Assembly (NCBI GenBank): GCA_019916065.1
Contig: CM034239.1
Coordinates: 41,122,663-41,186,662 of the forward strand
Direction of reading: 5' to 3'
DNA from: Vitellaria paradoxa
Taxonomy: Eukaryota > Streptophyta > Magnoliopsida > Ericales > Sapotaceae
DNA: 64,000 nt
Shown here in pieces: positions 1 through 11,276 of the stretch (position 1 is its first letter; every line of letters starts with the position of its first letter). A model generated the notes under the pieces. The model had not been told where the DNA came from. It saw only the letters and a list, made by a program, of their open reading frames with translations, and did no database searches. The translations under genes were made by a program, and so were the position numbers.

Positions 1-1162
1 TCTATGTGAATAAAAATGCTGAAATAGAAAGAGGAACTCCAAGGCTAGTAATAAATTACAAGCCTTTGAATGATGTTTTGCAGTGGATAAGATATCCAAT
101 CCCTAACAAGCAAGACCTCCTCCAAAGACTTGTACATGCTAAATATATTCAAAATTTGATTTAAAATCTGGATTTTGGCAAATTCAGATCTCAGAATCAG
201 ATAAATATAAAACCGCATTCACTGTCCCTTTTGGACAATATGAATGGAATGTAATGCCTTTTGGATTAAAAAATGCTCCAAGTGAATTTCAAAAAATCAT
301 GAATGACATCTTTAACCATATACTGATTTCTCAATAGTATACATTGATGAATATTAATCTTCTCAAATAGTATTCAATCTCATTGGAAGCATTTAAACTT
401 TCCTTTATATTATAAGAAGAATGGTTTAGTGCTTTCTCCAACAAAAATCAATCTCTTTCAAACAAGGATAAGATTCTTGGACATTACATTGATCAAGGAA
501 CAATTACTCCAATTGAAAGAGCTTAGAATTTGCAAATTTCCTAATGAAATTAAGGATAAAAAACAACTTCAGAGGTTTTTAGGGAGCCTCAATTATATCT
601 CAGAATATATCAAAAACTTAGTATCATTGCTGCTCCATTAAGAGAAGGCTTAAGAAAAATCCTCCTCCATGGTCTCCTCAGCATACCCAAATTATCAAAC
701 AACTTAAACAACATCTTAAGTCTTTGCCATGTTGCATATAGCAAACCCTCTAGCCTATAAAATTGTAGAAACTGATGCATCAGATTTAGGATACGGTGGT
801 ATTCTAAAACAACGTCTTCCTGGCACCATCAAGAACAATTAGTCCGGTTTACATCAGGAACATGGACTAATGCCCAGAAGAATTATAGCACTATTAAAAA
901 AGAAATTTTATCTATTGTATTATGCATTCAAAAATTTCAAAGTGATTTATTAAATCAAGAATTTTTAATCAGAATTGATTGTAAGGCTGCCAAGCATGTT
1001 TTACAAAAAGATGTTCAAAACATTGCATCAAAACAGATTTTTGCAAGATGGCAAGCTATTTTATCAGTTTTTGATTATAAAATTGAATACATCAAAGGAG
1101 AAGCAAATTCCATCCCTGATTTCCTTACCCGTGAATTCTTGCAGGGAAACCATGCCTCCTAA
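1..1162 (+). pseudogene. Endogenous pararetrovirus reverse transcriptase-RNase H (5' cut by window)
   Basis: Degenerate caulimovirid-type pol end, integrated in the plant genome. Conserved RT blocks are readable in broken frames: the VINYKPLN region near 50-75, the FDLKSGFWQI block at about 150-185, and the MPFGLKNAP block at about 258-280. An RNase H core with an ETDASDLGYGG motif lies at about 768-800. The catalytic YIDD box at 340-351 reads YIDE and is followed directly by a stop, so the enzyme is dead. Frames shift several times. The RNase H frame ends at TAA 1160-1162 and overlaps the ATG of the next ORF by 11 nt, an arrangement kept from the virus. The order RT-RNase H, downstream ORF, TATA promoter is that of Caulimoviridae rather than of an LTR retrotransposon, and no integrase is seen. 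Genus not determined. Confidence 0.85.
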
Positions 1163-2573
1163 ACCTATTAGACCCTCTTCATCAACCCAACAACCAATAT
1201 CAAAAGAATCATATGCCATGGTACCTATCAAACCATCCTCTAGTCAAACCACACCCTTACCAACTACCATTCCCAGGGTCCTTCCATTATCTCCATGACT
1301 GGTATACCCAGTTAATGGAAGAAGAAAGACAACAACAACAGATATTAAGCCAAGTGGCTAATAAGAGCTTTGCTCAAACAGTCACAACTGGATCATCAAA
1401 AGAGGTGGCTACACGTCCCTCTTCATCATCTATGGTGGCTCTTGGCCCCATAGCCTCTTCATCAAAAAATGTGGTGGTGTCGGCAAACCCCACACCAATT
1501 TCTCAATTTCCCTATCATCAAAATCACAATATTTTCCCAAACCACAAACCTATATATTACCAGATTATCTCAAGAATATGAAAACCCATTCACAAATCCA
1601 CCCAATTATCAAGCTATCCATGATCTTCTCCAAACTGTATTTCTTCCAAACAACCATTTTGTAACTTCAAATTCCATGAAAACCCAAAAATTTTATGAAT
1701 TTACTGATTGACATGAATCAGTATCTTTAAACATTATCCAGATAAATTTGACCAACCCAAATAGCCTATTCAACATGTCAGATTATCAAAATCTTATCTT
1801 TTGAAGACTGGGGAGGACATCCAAACCAATTCCGCCAGTTTTCAACATTTTGTTCCATCCACCTATAATTACTGGGATTATCAAAAAGCCTGGTATCACA
1901 CCTTTTATCATCAAAATAAAACATTCAGACATTCTTGGATGTTTTACTTCCACAACAAATTCCATCAAGACCTTCCAGCATGGTTCATCGAATGGTGGAA
2001 CATGTTTGGGCCATTACCAGAAATATTACCCCAACAAGCTCATCAAGGCCTCCAGATTTATCAAGACAGATTTAAAATCCCATCTCATTTTCCCATGAAC
2101 CAATTCCCTCATCTATTCTATTTCTTCCAACAATTTTCCTTGCCTGGATCATCCAATGGGAATATTTTCATCAAGGACCAACCATTTCATCACTCATCCG
2201 CAGAATTAAAGTCAAATGGTGGGAGCAATTTAAAATTGACAGGGTTACTCCCGCGGCCATTGATAAGTATTTCCATCAACATTCAGTATTAACAACATCA
2301 ACAAACCCTCAGTTCCTTCTTCAAAAAAGCCAGAATATGTCAAAACTTGCAGCTACAGCATCAAAAAAGGAATTAAAACAACAATTATTAGCTGCATTAG
2401 AATCTTATCAGAACAGGAATCAAGTGAGGACCCAATTCGGCAGAAAGCTTCACTTCAGTCAATCTTGGCAATGAAATGAAGACGACTGCTATGGTATCCT
2501 TCCTCCTATCCATAATCCTACTCCATCAGCACCAATCAAGGAAAAGAAGAAAAAAACAAAAGCAAAAAATTGA
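1152..2573 (+). pseudogene. Second ORF of the endogenous pararetrovirus, frameshifted
   Basis: Starts at ATG 1152 inside the end of the RT-RNase H frame. The N-terminal part is rich in Pro, Ser and Thr with repeated PSSS runs. The middle (about 1700-2230) is rich in aromatic residues (Trp, Phe, His, Tyr) and includes an AWFIEWWNMFGPLPEIL-like block at about 1980-2030. The end is basic and Lys-rich (about 2540-2570). At least two frame changes and several stops break it. Several caulimovirid genera carry an ORF downstream of pol, as a transactivator/inclusion protein or of unknown role. I cannot assign a function, and the pairing with the upstream pol rests on position and the overlapping start. 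Confidence 0.6.
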
Positions 2574-2607
2574 TTATCAAGCTACTGCAGATTCACATGC
2601 CTGGAAT

Positions 2608-2734
2608 CATCAAGTCTCACATGCCAAAGAAACTGTTGCCATCAAACTTTATGTCACTTTTCGGGCACGCCTGCAATTATTCATCAAGTCACCTGCCAAA
2701 GAGATTATTGCCATCAAGCTTTATGTCACTTTTC
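2608..2734 (+). repeat. Two direct copies of a ~53-bp element upstream of the viral promoter
   Basis: Copies at 2608-2662 and 2681-2734 share CATCAAGT, TGCCAAAGA, TTGCCATCAA and CTTTATGTCACTTTT blocks. Shorter CTTTATGTCA units follow to about 2815. They lie 150-280 bp before the TATA box, where caulimovirus promoters carry enhancer repeats. Enhancer function is inferred from position only. Confidence 0.6.
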
Positions 2735-2891
2735 AGCTTTATGTCAACTTTATGTATTTATCATCTTTAACTTTATGTATTTATCACTTTACTTTCTTAT
2801 GTCAAACTTTATGTCACCTTTGTAAAAAGAAGTCAGGCTCTTTATCAGTACCCATCACGGGAAAAACTGTAGCCTGATTCCTTTTCTTCTC

Positions 2892-2900
2892 TATAAAAGG
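2892..2900 (+). promoter_or_regulatory. TATA box of pararetroviral (35S-type) promoter
   Basis: TATAAAAGG after a pyrimidine-rich stretch (CCTTTTCTTCTC). It lies about 320 bp after the end of the second viral ORF and is followed by a long non-coding leader. This placement matches the pregenomic-RNA promoter of caulimovirids. No activity is implied. Confidence 0.6.
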
Positions 2901-3080
2901 AGACGGAAGAAAATATTGAGGGCATTCAGAGAAATTGAGAGAAATTCAGGAAAACCAAAATTTCTCTGTTTCACCTCCTTCAAAACTTCCTATCCTTTAT
3001 CCTGCTATCTTTGATGTATCAAGTCTAGTCATTTGTATCAAGTAAGTTCTTGTATCAAAGTTATATTTACATTGTTTATT

Positions 3081-3086
3081 AATAAA
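3081..3086 (+). terminator. Candidate viral poly(A) signal AATAAA
   Basis: AATAAA lies about 180 bp downstream of the TATA box at 2892. Caulimovirids place the poly(A) signal at a similar distance inside the terminally redundant leader, so the spacing supports the promoter call. Confidence 0.45.
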
Positions 3087-3310
3087 GCTTTATTTGCATC
3101 ATCTATATTTTTATCAGTTATACTTTGCTTCATCTTATGATTCTATTGAATTATTATAAACAAAAATTATCTTGGTATAGAACTTGTTTATCTATTACCA
3201 GACAAAGAATTTCTGAAACTGACATTTATCAAACAAGAATTTTAGAATCATTATTTATAAGTTATTTTTTCTTAAGAAAGAGAAAAATATTATTTAGACA
3301 GAATTAAAGA

Positions 3311-3486
3311 ATTTTGTTATTAGATATAGCTTTTATTTTGCATCTTGAATATTTTGTCATGCTTGCTTTACTATCTTGCTATTCCTGGGCTGTAATTGAT
3401 TTTGTTATTAGATATAGCTTTTATTTTGCATCTTGAATATTTTGTCATGCTTGCTTTACTATCTTGCTATTCCTGGGCTGTAATTG
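3311..3486. repeat. Perfect 88-bp tandem duplication
   Basis: Units 3311-3398 and 3399-3486 read the same by eye, each beginning ATTTTGTTATTAGATATAGC. A (TA)n run follows at 3488-3510. The lack of divergence suggests a recent duplication. Confidence 0.9.
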
Positions 3487-3487
3487 G

Positions 3488-3518
<31 letters not shown>

Positions 3519-3639
3519 CTTTGTGTACTAAAAGCGAAAGAGCTTCTTTTTCAGATGGAGTCGATTTTCAGTACTCCTCATCATATATTTGTCCTCCATT
3601 TTCTTTTATAATGTTTTTGTTAATATCTCATAAATAAAA

Positions 3640-3880
3640 GGATTTCTCTTTCAGAGATATAGGCTAATTGTCCATAAGCCTTACTGTTCATCTTCTTCCA
3701 ATCTTCATTCTTCAAAATTTCTGGCTATAGGCTAATTGTCCATAAGCCTTACTGTTCATCTTCTTCCAATCTTCATTCTTCAAAATTTCTGGCTTATCTA
3801 AAAGAGAAATTCCCAGCTCTTGTTGGATCAAAACATTCATAACTTCACATTGCAATTGAGGTTGTTTTGACTATTAAATT
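3640..3880 (-). pseudogene. Copia gag N-terminal relic
   Basis: On the minus strand a frame resembling the start of Ty1/Copia gag is visible: an EVMNVLIQQELGIS-like block, then a NEDWKKMNSKAYGQL-like block (compare the LVQQ... and ...MDEKAYS... blocks common in Copia gag). The second half is duplicated in tandem (see 3661-3795). It sits just downstream, in the minus sense, of the PBS-like site at 4033-4050 and the LTR-like repeat, as gag of a minus-strand element should. No other internal coding region remains. Confidence 0.6.
3661..3795. repeat. Tandem duplication, 68-bp unit, inside the gag relic
   Basis: Units begin AGGCTAATTGTCCATAAGCC at 3661 and 3729 and are identical over about 66 bp. 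They duplicate part of the minus-strand gag relic, so they arose after the element landed. Confidence 0.9.
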
Positions 3881-4032
3881 TTTTTTGCGATTGCCGTTTC
3901 TCTTAAAAAGAGATCACAAGTACTAAAAAAAAATTGCAAACAAAAATTTCAAATTATAGAAAATTTTGAGTGACTGAATAGTAACCATACTTGTGAAAAT
4001 TTCTCAACCAAAAAATTCAAACACTTAGATGG

Positions 4033-5447
4033 AAGATTCTAGATTTTGATACTAATTTGTTGTCCGAAATTATGGCAAAAAATATTTCTAATAATGATAA
4101 TAACCGCAAATAAAGAATATAAAACACACAAAAGAAGATACAATATTTATGTGATTCATTCCTTAATAATAGGGATGTGTGAACTAGTGGATCACTTTCA
4201 TGCAACACACAAACAAATTATGGCAAATAAACTAACACAAAAAATCACAATGGAAAGACATAAGATATATGTAGTTCATCAATTTGCTTTTGTCCACGAG
4301 TAAAATAAGATTTGATTTTTACTATAAAACTCCAATAATGGAGCAAGAAGAAGACAATGAGGAGAAAAAGAACCTTAAAAAAACTGTTTGATAAATCTCT
4401 CATCTTGTTTTTAGTTTTTCTCTCAACTCTAACATTAGAAAATCTTATTCTTAATTTCTTACAATGTACAATATGTTCCAGAATATATATATCCAAAACC
4501 TAAGTGAATTTTAAAACACAATTCAGAAAATTACCAGATCGATACTTGTGGGAACAGTCTTCCCACAAACTTCTAGTGAGTATTGCAACTCCCTTCTTGC
4601 ACAATAAAATTCCAAAACACGCTTTCTGGTATTTTTTTGCAATCATAGCTGTCTTCCATTAGGCTTTTAGCGTGCTTCCTATGAAGTGACGAATCAGTAG
4701 TACTACTGTACCGTATGACAAAAGGCAACCCACCGTATAGATCTAAACCTTTTGTGTGTTTTGTGAATCAATGTAAACATAAATGGGCAAATACCTTTGC
4801 TTCATTAATTTTGTTGCACTCTACTCACTATATTCAGGCGTCTGTCCTTTTCAGTACTAATTATAATGAGTATAAGGTACAAGTCTAATAATTATAGGGT
4901 TACATATTGCTCAAGATCAATTTAATGGGTTACAAGAGACTCATCACAAAGTACACACAAATAAAAATAAAAATATTTTCTAACAAAAGAATTGTACCCT
5001 CCAAATAGGCATTCTTAATTTCTCTCCAATTTCTCTCCCAACTCTCTGCTATCTTTCATTTTTCAAATGCCTTTTACCTTCACCTATTTATAGGCAATTG
5101 TGATGGCAAGACAAGAAGACTGTAAGCCTCACGTTAGCACCGAATTTGTTGTCTAACTGCTGGTGAATCTTGCGAAGGAGCTTGCTCACCTATTATGACA
5201 AAGTCATTGACTTTGCAAAAGAAAACATGGCTGCAGGCAAAGTCATTGACTTTGCAAAAGAGAACATGGCTTTGCCATGCGCTTCGTCGGCCGGCTGCAC
5301 ATGGATGAACACCCACTTGGATTTCTCTATTTTGAGCCAAAATTCAACATAAATAAAGTATGGGTTACGACTAATCCGGAAGATTGACTTCCTTCCATTA
5401 ATCCATCGATTTTGATTCATCTGGAATTAATATTGATTTCCATTGGT
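4033..5447 (-). mobile_element. LTR-like repeat, copy A, with adjacent PBS-like site
   Basis: TTTTGATACTAA at about 4035-4050 is, on the minus strand, a decayed match to the initiator-Met tRNA primer site (TGGTATCAGAG). The repeat starting with TG at 4058 would be the LTR of a minus-strand Copia element. On the minus strand it has a TATA box (GCCTATAAATAGGTG at about 5085-5099) and an A/G-rich leader after it. From about 4184 it is shared with 53367 onward. An internal 40-bp tandem duplication (CAAAGTCATTGACTTTGCAA at 5200 and 5240) is present here and absent from the other copy. The right LTR boundary is uncertain because the CACTA-like block follows without a break. Confidence 0.55.
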
Positions 5448-5448
5448 C

Positions 5449-6590
5449 CTCTCACTACAGCAAAATATGAATTTAAGGGTAATTATAATTGTCATTACAA
5501 ACTCCATCTAATAACATTTTTTAACTAATGACATTTTCAAGAAATGTAAAAGATGTCTATGTCATGCTAGGTGTTAGTAGTATTCTTGGTGGCACTTAAA
5601 AGTGTTATCCTAGGAAGATGATTTGATTTCTTTTATGACAATTTAAATGCCAAAATATATATATTTTCGACACTTTCAAATGTCCTCAAATATATTCACT
5701 AACTGCACTTAGAATGCTATTATATAAATTTTACTACCCTAAAATATTTTCATATGATCCTTAAATGCTACTTTGAGTGTCATAATTAAGTATTTATGTT
5801 GTACTAATAAATGTTATTAGAATTTAATTATAAAAGAAATAACTTAACTATTATTTAAGTATTTTTATTTTTATTTTTAATTCAATTTTATTTTTTATTT
5901 CTATCTTTTATTTAATACCTAATGTATTTGAAATAAGTAAATTTTATAACTCTATTGAATTTATAAGCAAGTGGTATTTTTTTACGTGGGACACAAAATA
6001 AATTTTGTGAATGAAAAAAAAAAAAGACAAGAGAATTGGATAGAATAAAGAGAAGAGAGTGTCACAACTGCAAAAAATAGTGGCATTCTCTAATAAAGTA
6101 CCATTAAATAATTAAATTTAATTGAAATTTAATGAAATTTTTAGAAGTACCATAATTGTTGTACAATTAAGAGTGGCATTTTTTACTATAGTATCATTAA
6201 ACCATTATAATCTATTTGTTATTTAATAACATTTCTTAAAAATGTCATTGCTAATAGGTAAATGATGACATTTTCTTGTAAAAGTGTCATGAAATCATTA
6301 CAATTTACTTGTCATTTAATGACATTTCTTAAAAATGCCACAATTATTGAATAAATGACATTTTTTAATAAAATGTCATTAAATCATTATAATTTATTGG
6401 CTATTTAATGACATTACTTAACAAAATGCCACAATTAATATGTACAAAACGGTTACATTTTTGTATAAAATGTTATTAAATTACCTCAATTTACTTATAT
6501 TTTAATACACTTTTTAAAAACGATAAATATAAAATACCATGTCATTTATTTATAAATATCATTAAATTAGTATCATTACATCTAATTTTT
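5449..6590. mobile_element. CACTA-like non-autonomous DNA element, copy A
   Basis: Begins CACTACAGCAAAATATG, a typical CACTA terminus. The interior has many short palindromic subterminal repeats built on ATGACATTT and AAATGTCAT, clearest at 6228-6420, alternating with GTGGCACTT or TGCCAC units. No coding potential. No clear right terminus (TAGTG) was found, so the end is approximate; the palindromic repeats stop before the CT microsatellite. A related block follows the LTR-like repeat at 54587. Confidence 0.55.
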
Positions 6591-6592
6591 GT

Positions 6593-6595
<3 letters not shown>

Positions 6596-6625
<30 letters not shown>
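6596..6625. repeat. (CT)n microsatellite
   Basis: About 14 uninterrupted CT dinucleotides. Confidence 0.95.
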
Positions 6626-6626
<1 letters not shown>

Positions 6627-8984
6627 GTCAGTACCTGTGTTGGAAAGTCTATTTGGTTCATCTAAGGTTTGTATCGGTAGAAGACTTCCATGGCTTTTTG
6701 ACTATTCCTTGTTCGCGTCAAAGGATCAAATTGCCCGGGCTAAAATTTCAGAAAGCAAGCAAAAACATTTTAGATTAATGTTGCCATATTTTTTCTTTCT
6801 TTCCTTTGCTCCTTGTTGATTGTGAAAAGGACGAAAAAATAAATTGAATTGTACAATAAAATACTAAACTCAAATCTATCAACAAAAAAATAGATGAATC
6901 ACCTCATTTTTCTTTTCGATATCTTCAAGATAAATTTGATTTTTATTTTTTATGTTTTTAAGTGTTTGTGAGTGCTAATTAAAAATTAATTCAATTAATT
7001 AAAACAAAATGAAAAAGATTATCAGTCAGGGGCATAATGAAACATATATCAATTGGTCAAGAAGTTGGAAGAAGGATAATGAGAATATGTAAAAGTTAAT
7101 ATATAAATATATATAATATATATTATTCTAAAAAAGATATTATATATATCATAATCGAACGTAATTTGATTCAAATTAATAAATCTATCTATTTATGTTT
7201 CATATTAAAAAATGTGTTTCTTTCTCATCTTCTTCTTTATTCTAATCCTGTTATTACCCCCTTATTAATAAAATCTTTATTTTATTTTATCTAACATTAC
7301 TAGATAATCACATTTTCACAAATCTTTGAATAAAATACATTTACTTTCTATTGTTCCACATTTGTTGATGCTACACTTCATTATTCTTTTTGCGTATAAA
7401 ATTACCATCGTTTTAACATGTAATTTTCATCGATATAAGGTAAATCATGGGTTTCTTAAATTGAACTTACCTATTGGTTCACTAGCTTAGCAAAGGGTTT
7501 TAAATTATTAAATATCAATTAAATTTAAATAATACAAATTCCCTTACGGTAATAAGTCTTAGTTTATTTTAAATTTAAAAACACAAAGAAAAATGTCTAA
7601 TTATTAATTAGGCTTGAGATTAATTTTTTATTTTAAATTTAAATTTGTCATATTGACCATTTTCAATGGATTAACAATATTCAACATTTGAGTTATTTTT
7701 ATAAATCTATATATACTAAAGTTTTGTAATTATTTCTTTTTTTTTCTCTCATTAAATCAAAATTTATGTGCACTTTCCTTATTTACAATTCTACTTTTCA
7801 TTTAAAAAAAAAATTGAATGAAATGCTCTATGTTTCTTCTATTTTTTGATTTTTTCTTATTTTACTTCTTTTGTCTTACATCTGTGTATGATTACAATTC
7901 TATATTTTTTTTTGTCTACATAATCACTAGGGCTATAGTATCTGATTTTTAGAATGTAGAGTGGGCTAACGGATTTCTAAAATAGATTCACTTTTTTATT
8001 GGTTCACTATTATTAAAAAATTTATATATTGCAAACATATTAAGAATTAAGTTTAAACATACCAAAAAATTATCTAAATATTAATTAGGTTAGGAAAAAA
8101 TTTAAAAATGGTTGACTATTAATTAAATTTGAAAATATCTAACCTTTCTTACAATAACAATCCTTAGTATATTATAAATTTAAAAATACAAAAACAATGC
8201 CTATTATTAATTAGGTTTGAAAGTGCATAAATGTTAATTAAGCTGCAGAATAATTTTTTTAAATTCTAATTTTAAATTTAAATTAGTCATATTAATTCAT
8301 TAGATTGAAAACTTGATAACAATAATCAGCATTTGAGCTATTTTTATAAAGTACAGCATTTGATTAATTAAGATAATTTTTTTAATTTGAGTTATTTTTG
8401 TAAAATCAGTTAAAAAAATAATTCAATGCAATTAAAAATAATAGTATTTTTAAAGAATAATAGTATTTTAACTTAAGTTAATTTTATAAAATAAAAAATA
8501 AAATTTACTTAAAAATTGAAAAACATTTTGAAATTAAAAAGAGATTCGACCAATAAGATTGATTTAAGTTTTAATATATATTCTAGAACCAACCTTAATT
8601 TTAGGATTGGATCGAATGAATTATTTGATAAATATAATTTTTTAGTATTCATGTGGAAGTTCGAATTTGATCAACTTTATTGGGTCACTAAAATTAACAC
8701 AAATATAAATATAAACATAAGAAAATAAATCACTAACTATTTTATGAAATTATATAATTTTATTAAAATATTTTATAATAAATTTAAAAACTATAATTAT
8801 CAATAAAAAAATGTATACAATTCTTAAAAAGGAAGACTTTTGAGTCCTCTTAGGCAGCTTCATAAATGTTGTCTTTATAAAAGTTACATTTTCCCAGAGT
8901 CAGAAAGAAAAAAAAAAATTGTAAAAATGCATGGCTTAAAGGCGAGATGGTCAATTCCAGATGCCTGGCGGCCGGTAGGCTCCC
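6626..8984. other. AT-rich spacer without recognisable genes
   Basis: Strongly AT-rich, with many ATTAATTAGG and TTTTAAATTTAAATT runs (about 7560-8300) that suggest old, diverged repeats. Two similar blocks at about 7500-7690 and 8080-8340 share TATTAATTAGG, TTTAAATTTAAAT and CATTTGAGTTATTTTTATAAA motifs, so an old duplication is likely. No open frame resembles a known protein. Confidence 0.6.
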
Positions 8985-9530
8985 TGGCACGGGCGGAGCT
9001 ACATGGTAAGGGGAAGTGATCCCTCAATTTTTATGATAAAATTATTAAAATGTTCTTCTTTTTATTTTATATTTATTTAAAAATTTAATTAATAAAAATA
9101 AAAATATTTTAATTTTATTAAAAATTTAAAATTTACTCAAAATTTTTTAACATATAAGAAATTTAAAAGAATTAAATTTGGTATTTTTTATGGAATAAAG
9201 TGTATCATTTTAATACATTATTACATATTTTTGTTTATACTATCAGTAAATTTAGTGTAACAAAATAAATTCTATAGATAATAAAATTTAATAATAATTA
9301 TATTTTTTATAGCGAGGGATATCTCTAATAAACTTTAGGTGCTTGAACCATTAATAGTGAGAAATATATTCACTAGTTAATACTTAAGAATAATTTATTT
9401 TCTCTCTAAAATAACCTATTCTTAATCAAAAAATAAGTCGATTGTTATTTTTTCTTGGGTGCTCGGTGTCCCCCTTGGTGTCCGATGCCCCTTCAGTAAA
9501 AATTCTGGCTCGACCCCTACTCCCTGAAAA
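8985..9530. mobile_element. Small non-autonomous TIR element, GGGCGGAGC...GGCTCGACCCC type
   Basis: The left end carries GGGCGGAGCTAC (about 8988) and the right end TGGCTCGACCCCTAC (about 9507), imperfect inverted copies of each other and of the GGGGCGGAGCCA termini common on plant hAT-like non-autonomous elements. The interior is AT-rich and non-coding. A target duplication was not resolved, so superfamily and exact ends are uncertain. Confidence 0.5.
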
Positions 9531-9597
9531 GCAAATTAGCCATCAGATATCTATTTTTTTTTACGTTTTCATACAATTACCTCAAGTGAGATATGAG

Positions 9598-10014
9598 GGC
9601 AAGAATACAATTAAAAGTAATATTCTATTAAGTGAACTATATACGCTATTACACTTAATTATTTAAATTATTAAATCATGCATTATCAATTACACTAATC
9701 TGATTATAATGATGAGTGATTATAATGAATTAATTTGGAGTTAAAAATAACGGTTTGGTTTCCTTGATTGTGGGAGGCTTATAAAAGAACGAGAGACTCT
9801 AAAGTTCAAACCTATAACATTTTTTGTACCTCTAGCCATCGTGAGACACTATTGAGGTAAAGTTGTTAAGATGATCCTATTCTTTAAAAAAATCGAGAAA
9901 ATTTACGGTATAGATTCAGGTACGCTCATGATTTTGCACATGATTTTATATTCTACTTATTGATTGTGATAAACATGAAAATCCAAGATCATATTTGAAA
10001 ATGAAAATTTAACA
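9598..10014 (+). repeat. 5' LTR of Copia element A
   Basis: Matches 28993-29378 along its length, sharing TTAATTTGGAGTTAAAAATA and GCACATGATTTTATATTC. Both contain a TATA-like TATAAAAG and end in TTTAACA. This copy has about 30 extra bp near its start (about 9628-9660). The terminal TG is degraded to GG here and TA in the partner. Confidence 0.9.
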
Positions 10015-10016
10015 TG

Positions 10017-10034
10017 TGATATCAAAACTATCAG
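10017..10034 (+). promoter_or_regulatory. Primer binding site of Copia element A
   Basis: TGATATCAAAACTATC two bases after the 5' LTR is a mutated form of the initiator-Met tRNA primer site (TGGTATCAGAGC), the primer used by most plant Copia elements. Confidence 0.7.
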
Positions 10035-11276
10035 GTTGAGGACTATTATGCTTTTCAATTGAATGAATAGTTGTTATTGATTGTTTTTCGTTTCCCTTGA
10101 TTTTGTTTGAAACGGGAAAAAAAAAAAAAGAAAAGTCTTTCATTATTTGATGTGTTAATCTTGCGGATTCAGATTTGAGGCCTAGGAAAATACATCAAAT
10201 GACTTAGGAAATGTATGTTACAGAATTTGTACTCTGTATTTCAAAAAAACAAAAACAAAAAAAGCTTGCAATTTGAAATCTCACGTGTACGGGTCTATTG
10301 CAAGAAATGTAATCATTCACGTAATTTGCTTTTGAATGGTGTGCAGCCATTTGCTTTCAATTTAGATATTGAAATATCTAAATTAATTTGGTTGCTTTTG
10401 TTTTGTGCCGAGATTTATGAAGTTAAAAAAAAAAAAAAAACGAAAAGTGTGTTTCAGACCAATGTTTTAAGTTCTTGCACTTTGCTACAATATGTTTCTT
10501 GGGAAGTGCCCTTTGAATTGAGATATTTATTTTATTTTTTATCTAGTTAATGGTAGAATCTCAATCTGTTTTTTTTAATCTGCGTATATATCATGTGAAT
10601 GGATACTATGGAGTATACATTTGATCCACGTATAGGAAAAAGACCATTGGTCTTGGGTGGAACATGTAATTAATGAAATGGAATTGGTTAACAAATAAGG
10701 AATATTACTAATTAGATACCATGAAAGTCATGATTATTACTTTATGATTTTAAATCCATGACAATATATGTAGAAAACTGACTTCCTGACTAGTTTTCGT
10801 TAACAGAAATTATATATATTAGCTATTTGCATGTGAGACTAAAGTATGAGAAACGAAAATATAAATTATTTTCAGTTTGCTCATGTCCATTGTTATATAA
10901 AAATTTCTTTATTTCCAGATGAATTTTATTTATTTATTAGATATTAAATTAATTGAGGTAATTTATTTGTACTAAAATTAAGTGAGATTTTGTTTGCCTA
11001 GAGGTACAAAATTTTAACTAATTTTAGATGGCAAATATTTAACCTCATAATTAATAAATAATATTGGAAAAAACACTAATATGTTAGGATCCTCTCATAT
11101 GTTGAATCTTAATGATACAATTAGTTCATCTAGAGTTTGTATCATTGGAGTGAACAATTTGTGTGTCAAATTTCATGCCCAAAGGATGAATTTTGATAAT
11201 ACTACTAGTTCATCCACATAATTTAAATACAGGTTGTATGTTTGGATTATCCCAAAGGATAGATCTTACTGATATG
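10035..11276 (+). other. Untranslated leader of Copia element A
   Basis: Non-coding sequence between the PBS and the Athila insertion point. The leader resumes at 24199. No gene recognised. It ends with the Athila target duplication ATATG at 11272-11276. Confidence 0.6.

Noticed and set aside
2476..2877. Open frame of 133 codons after the viral second ORF
   Set aside because: It is made mostly of the repeated CTTTATGTCA promoter-upstream units and has no protein-like pattern.
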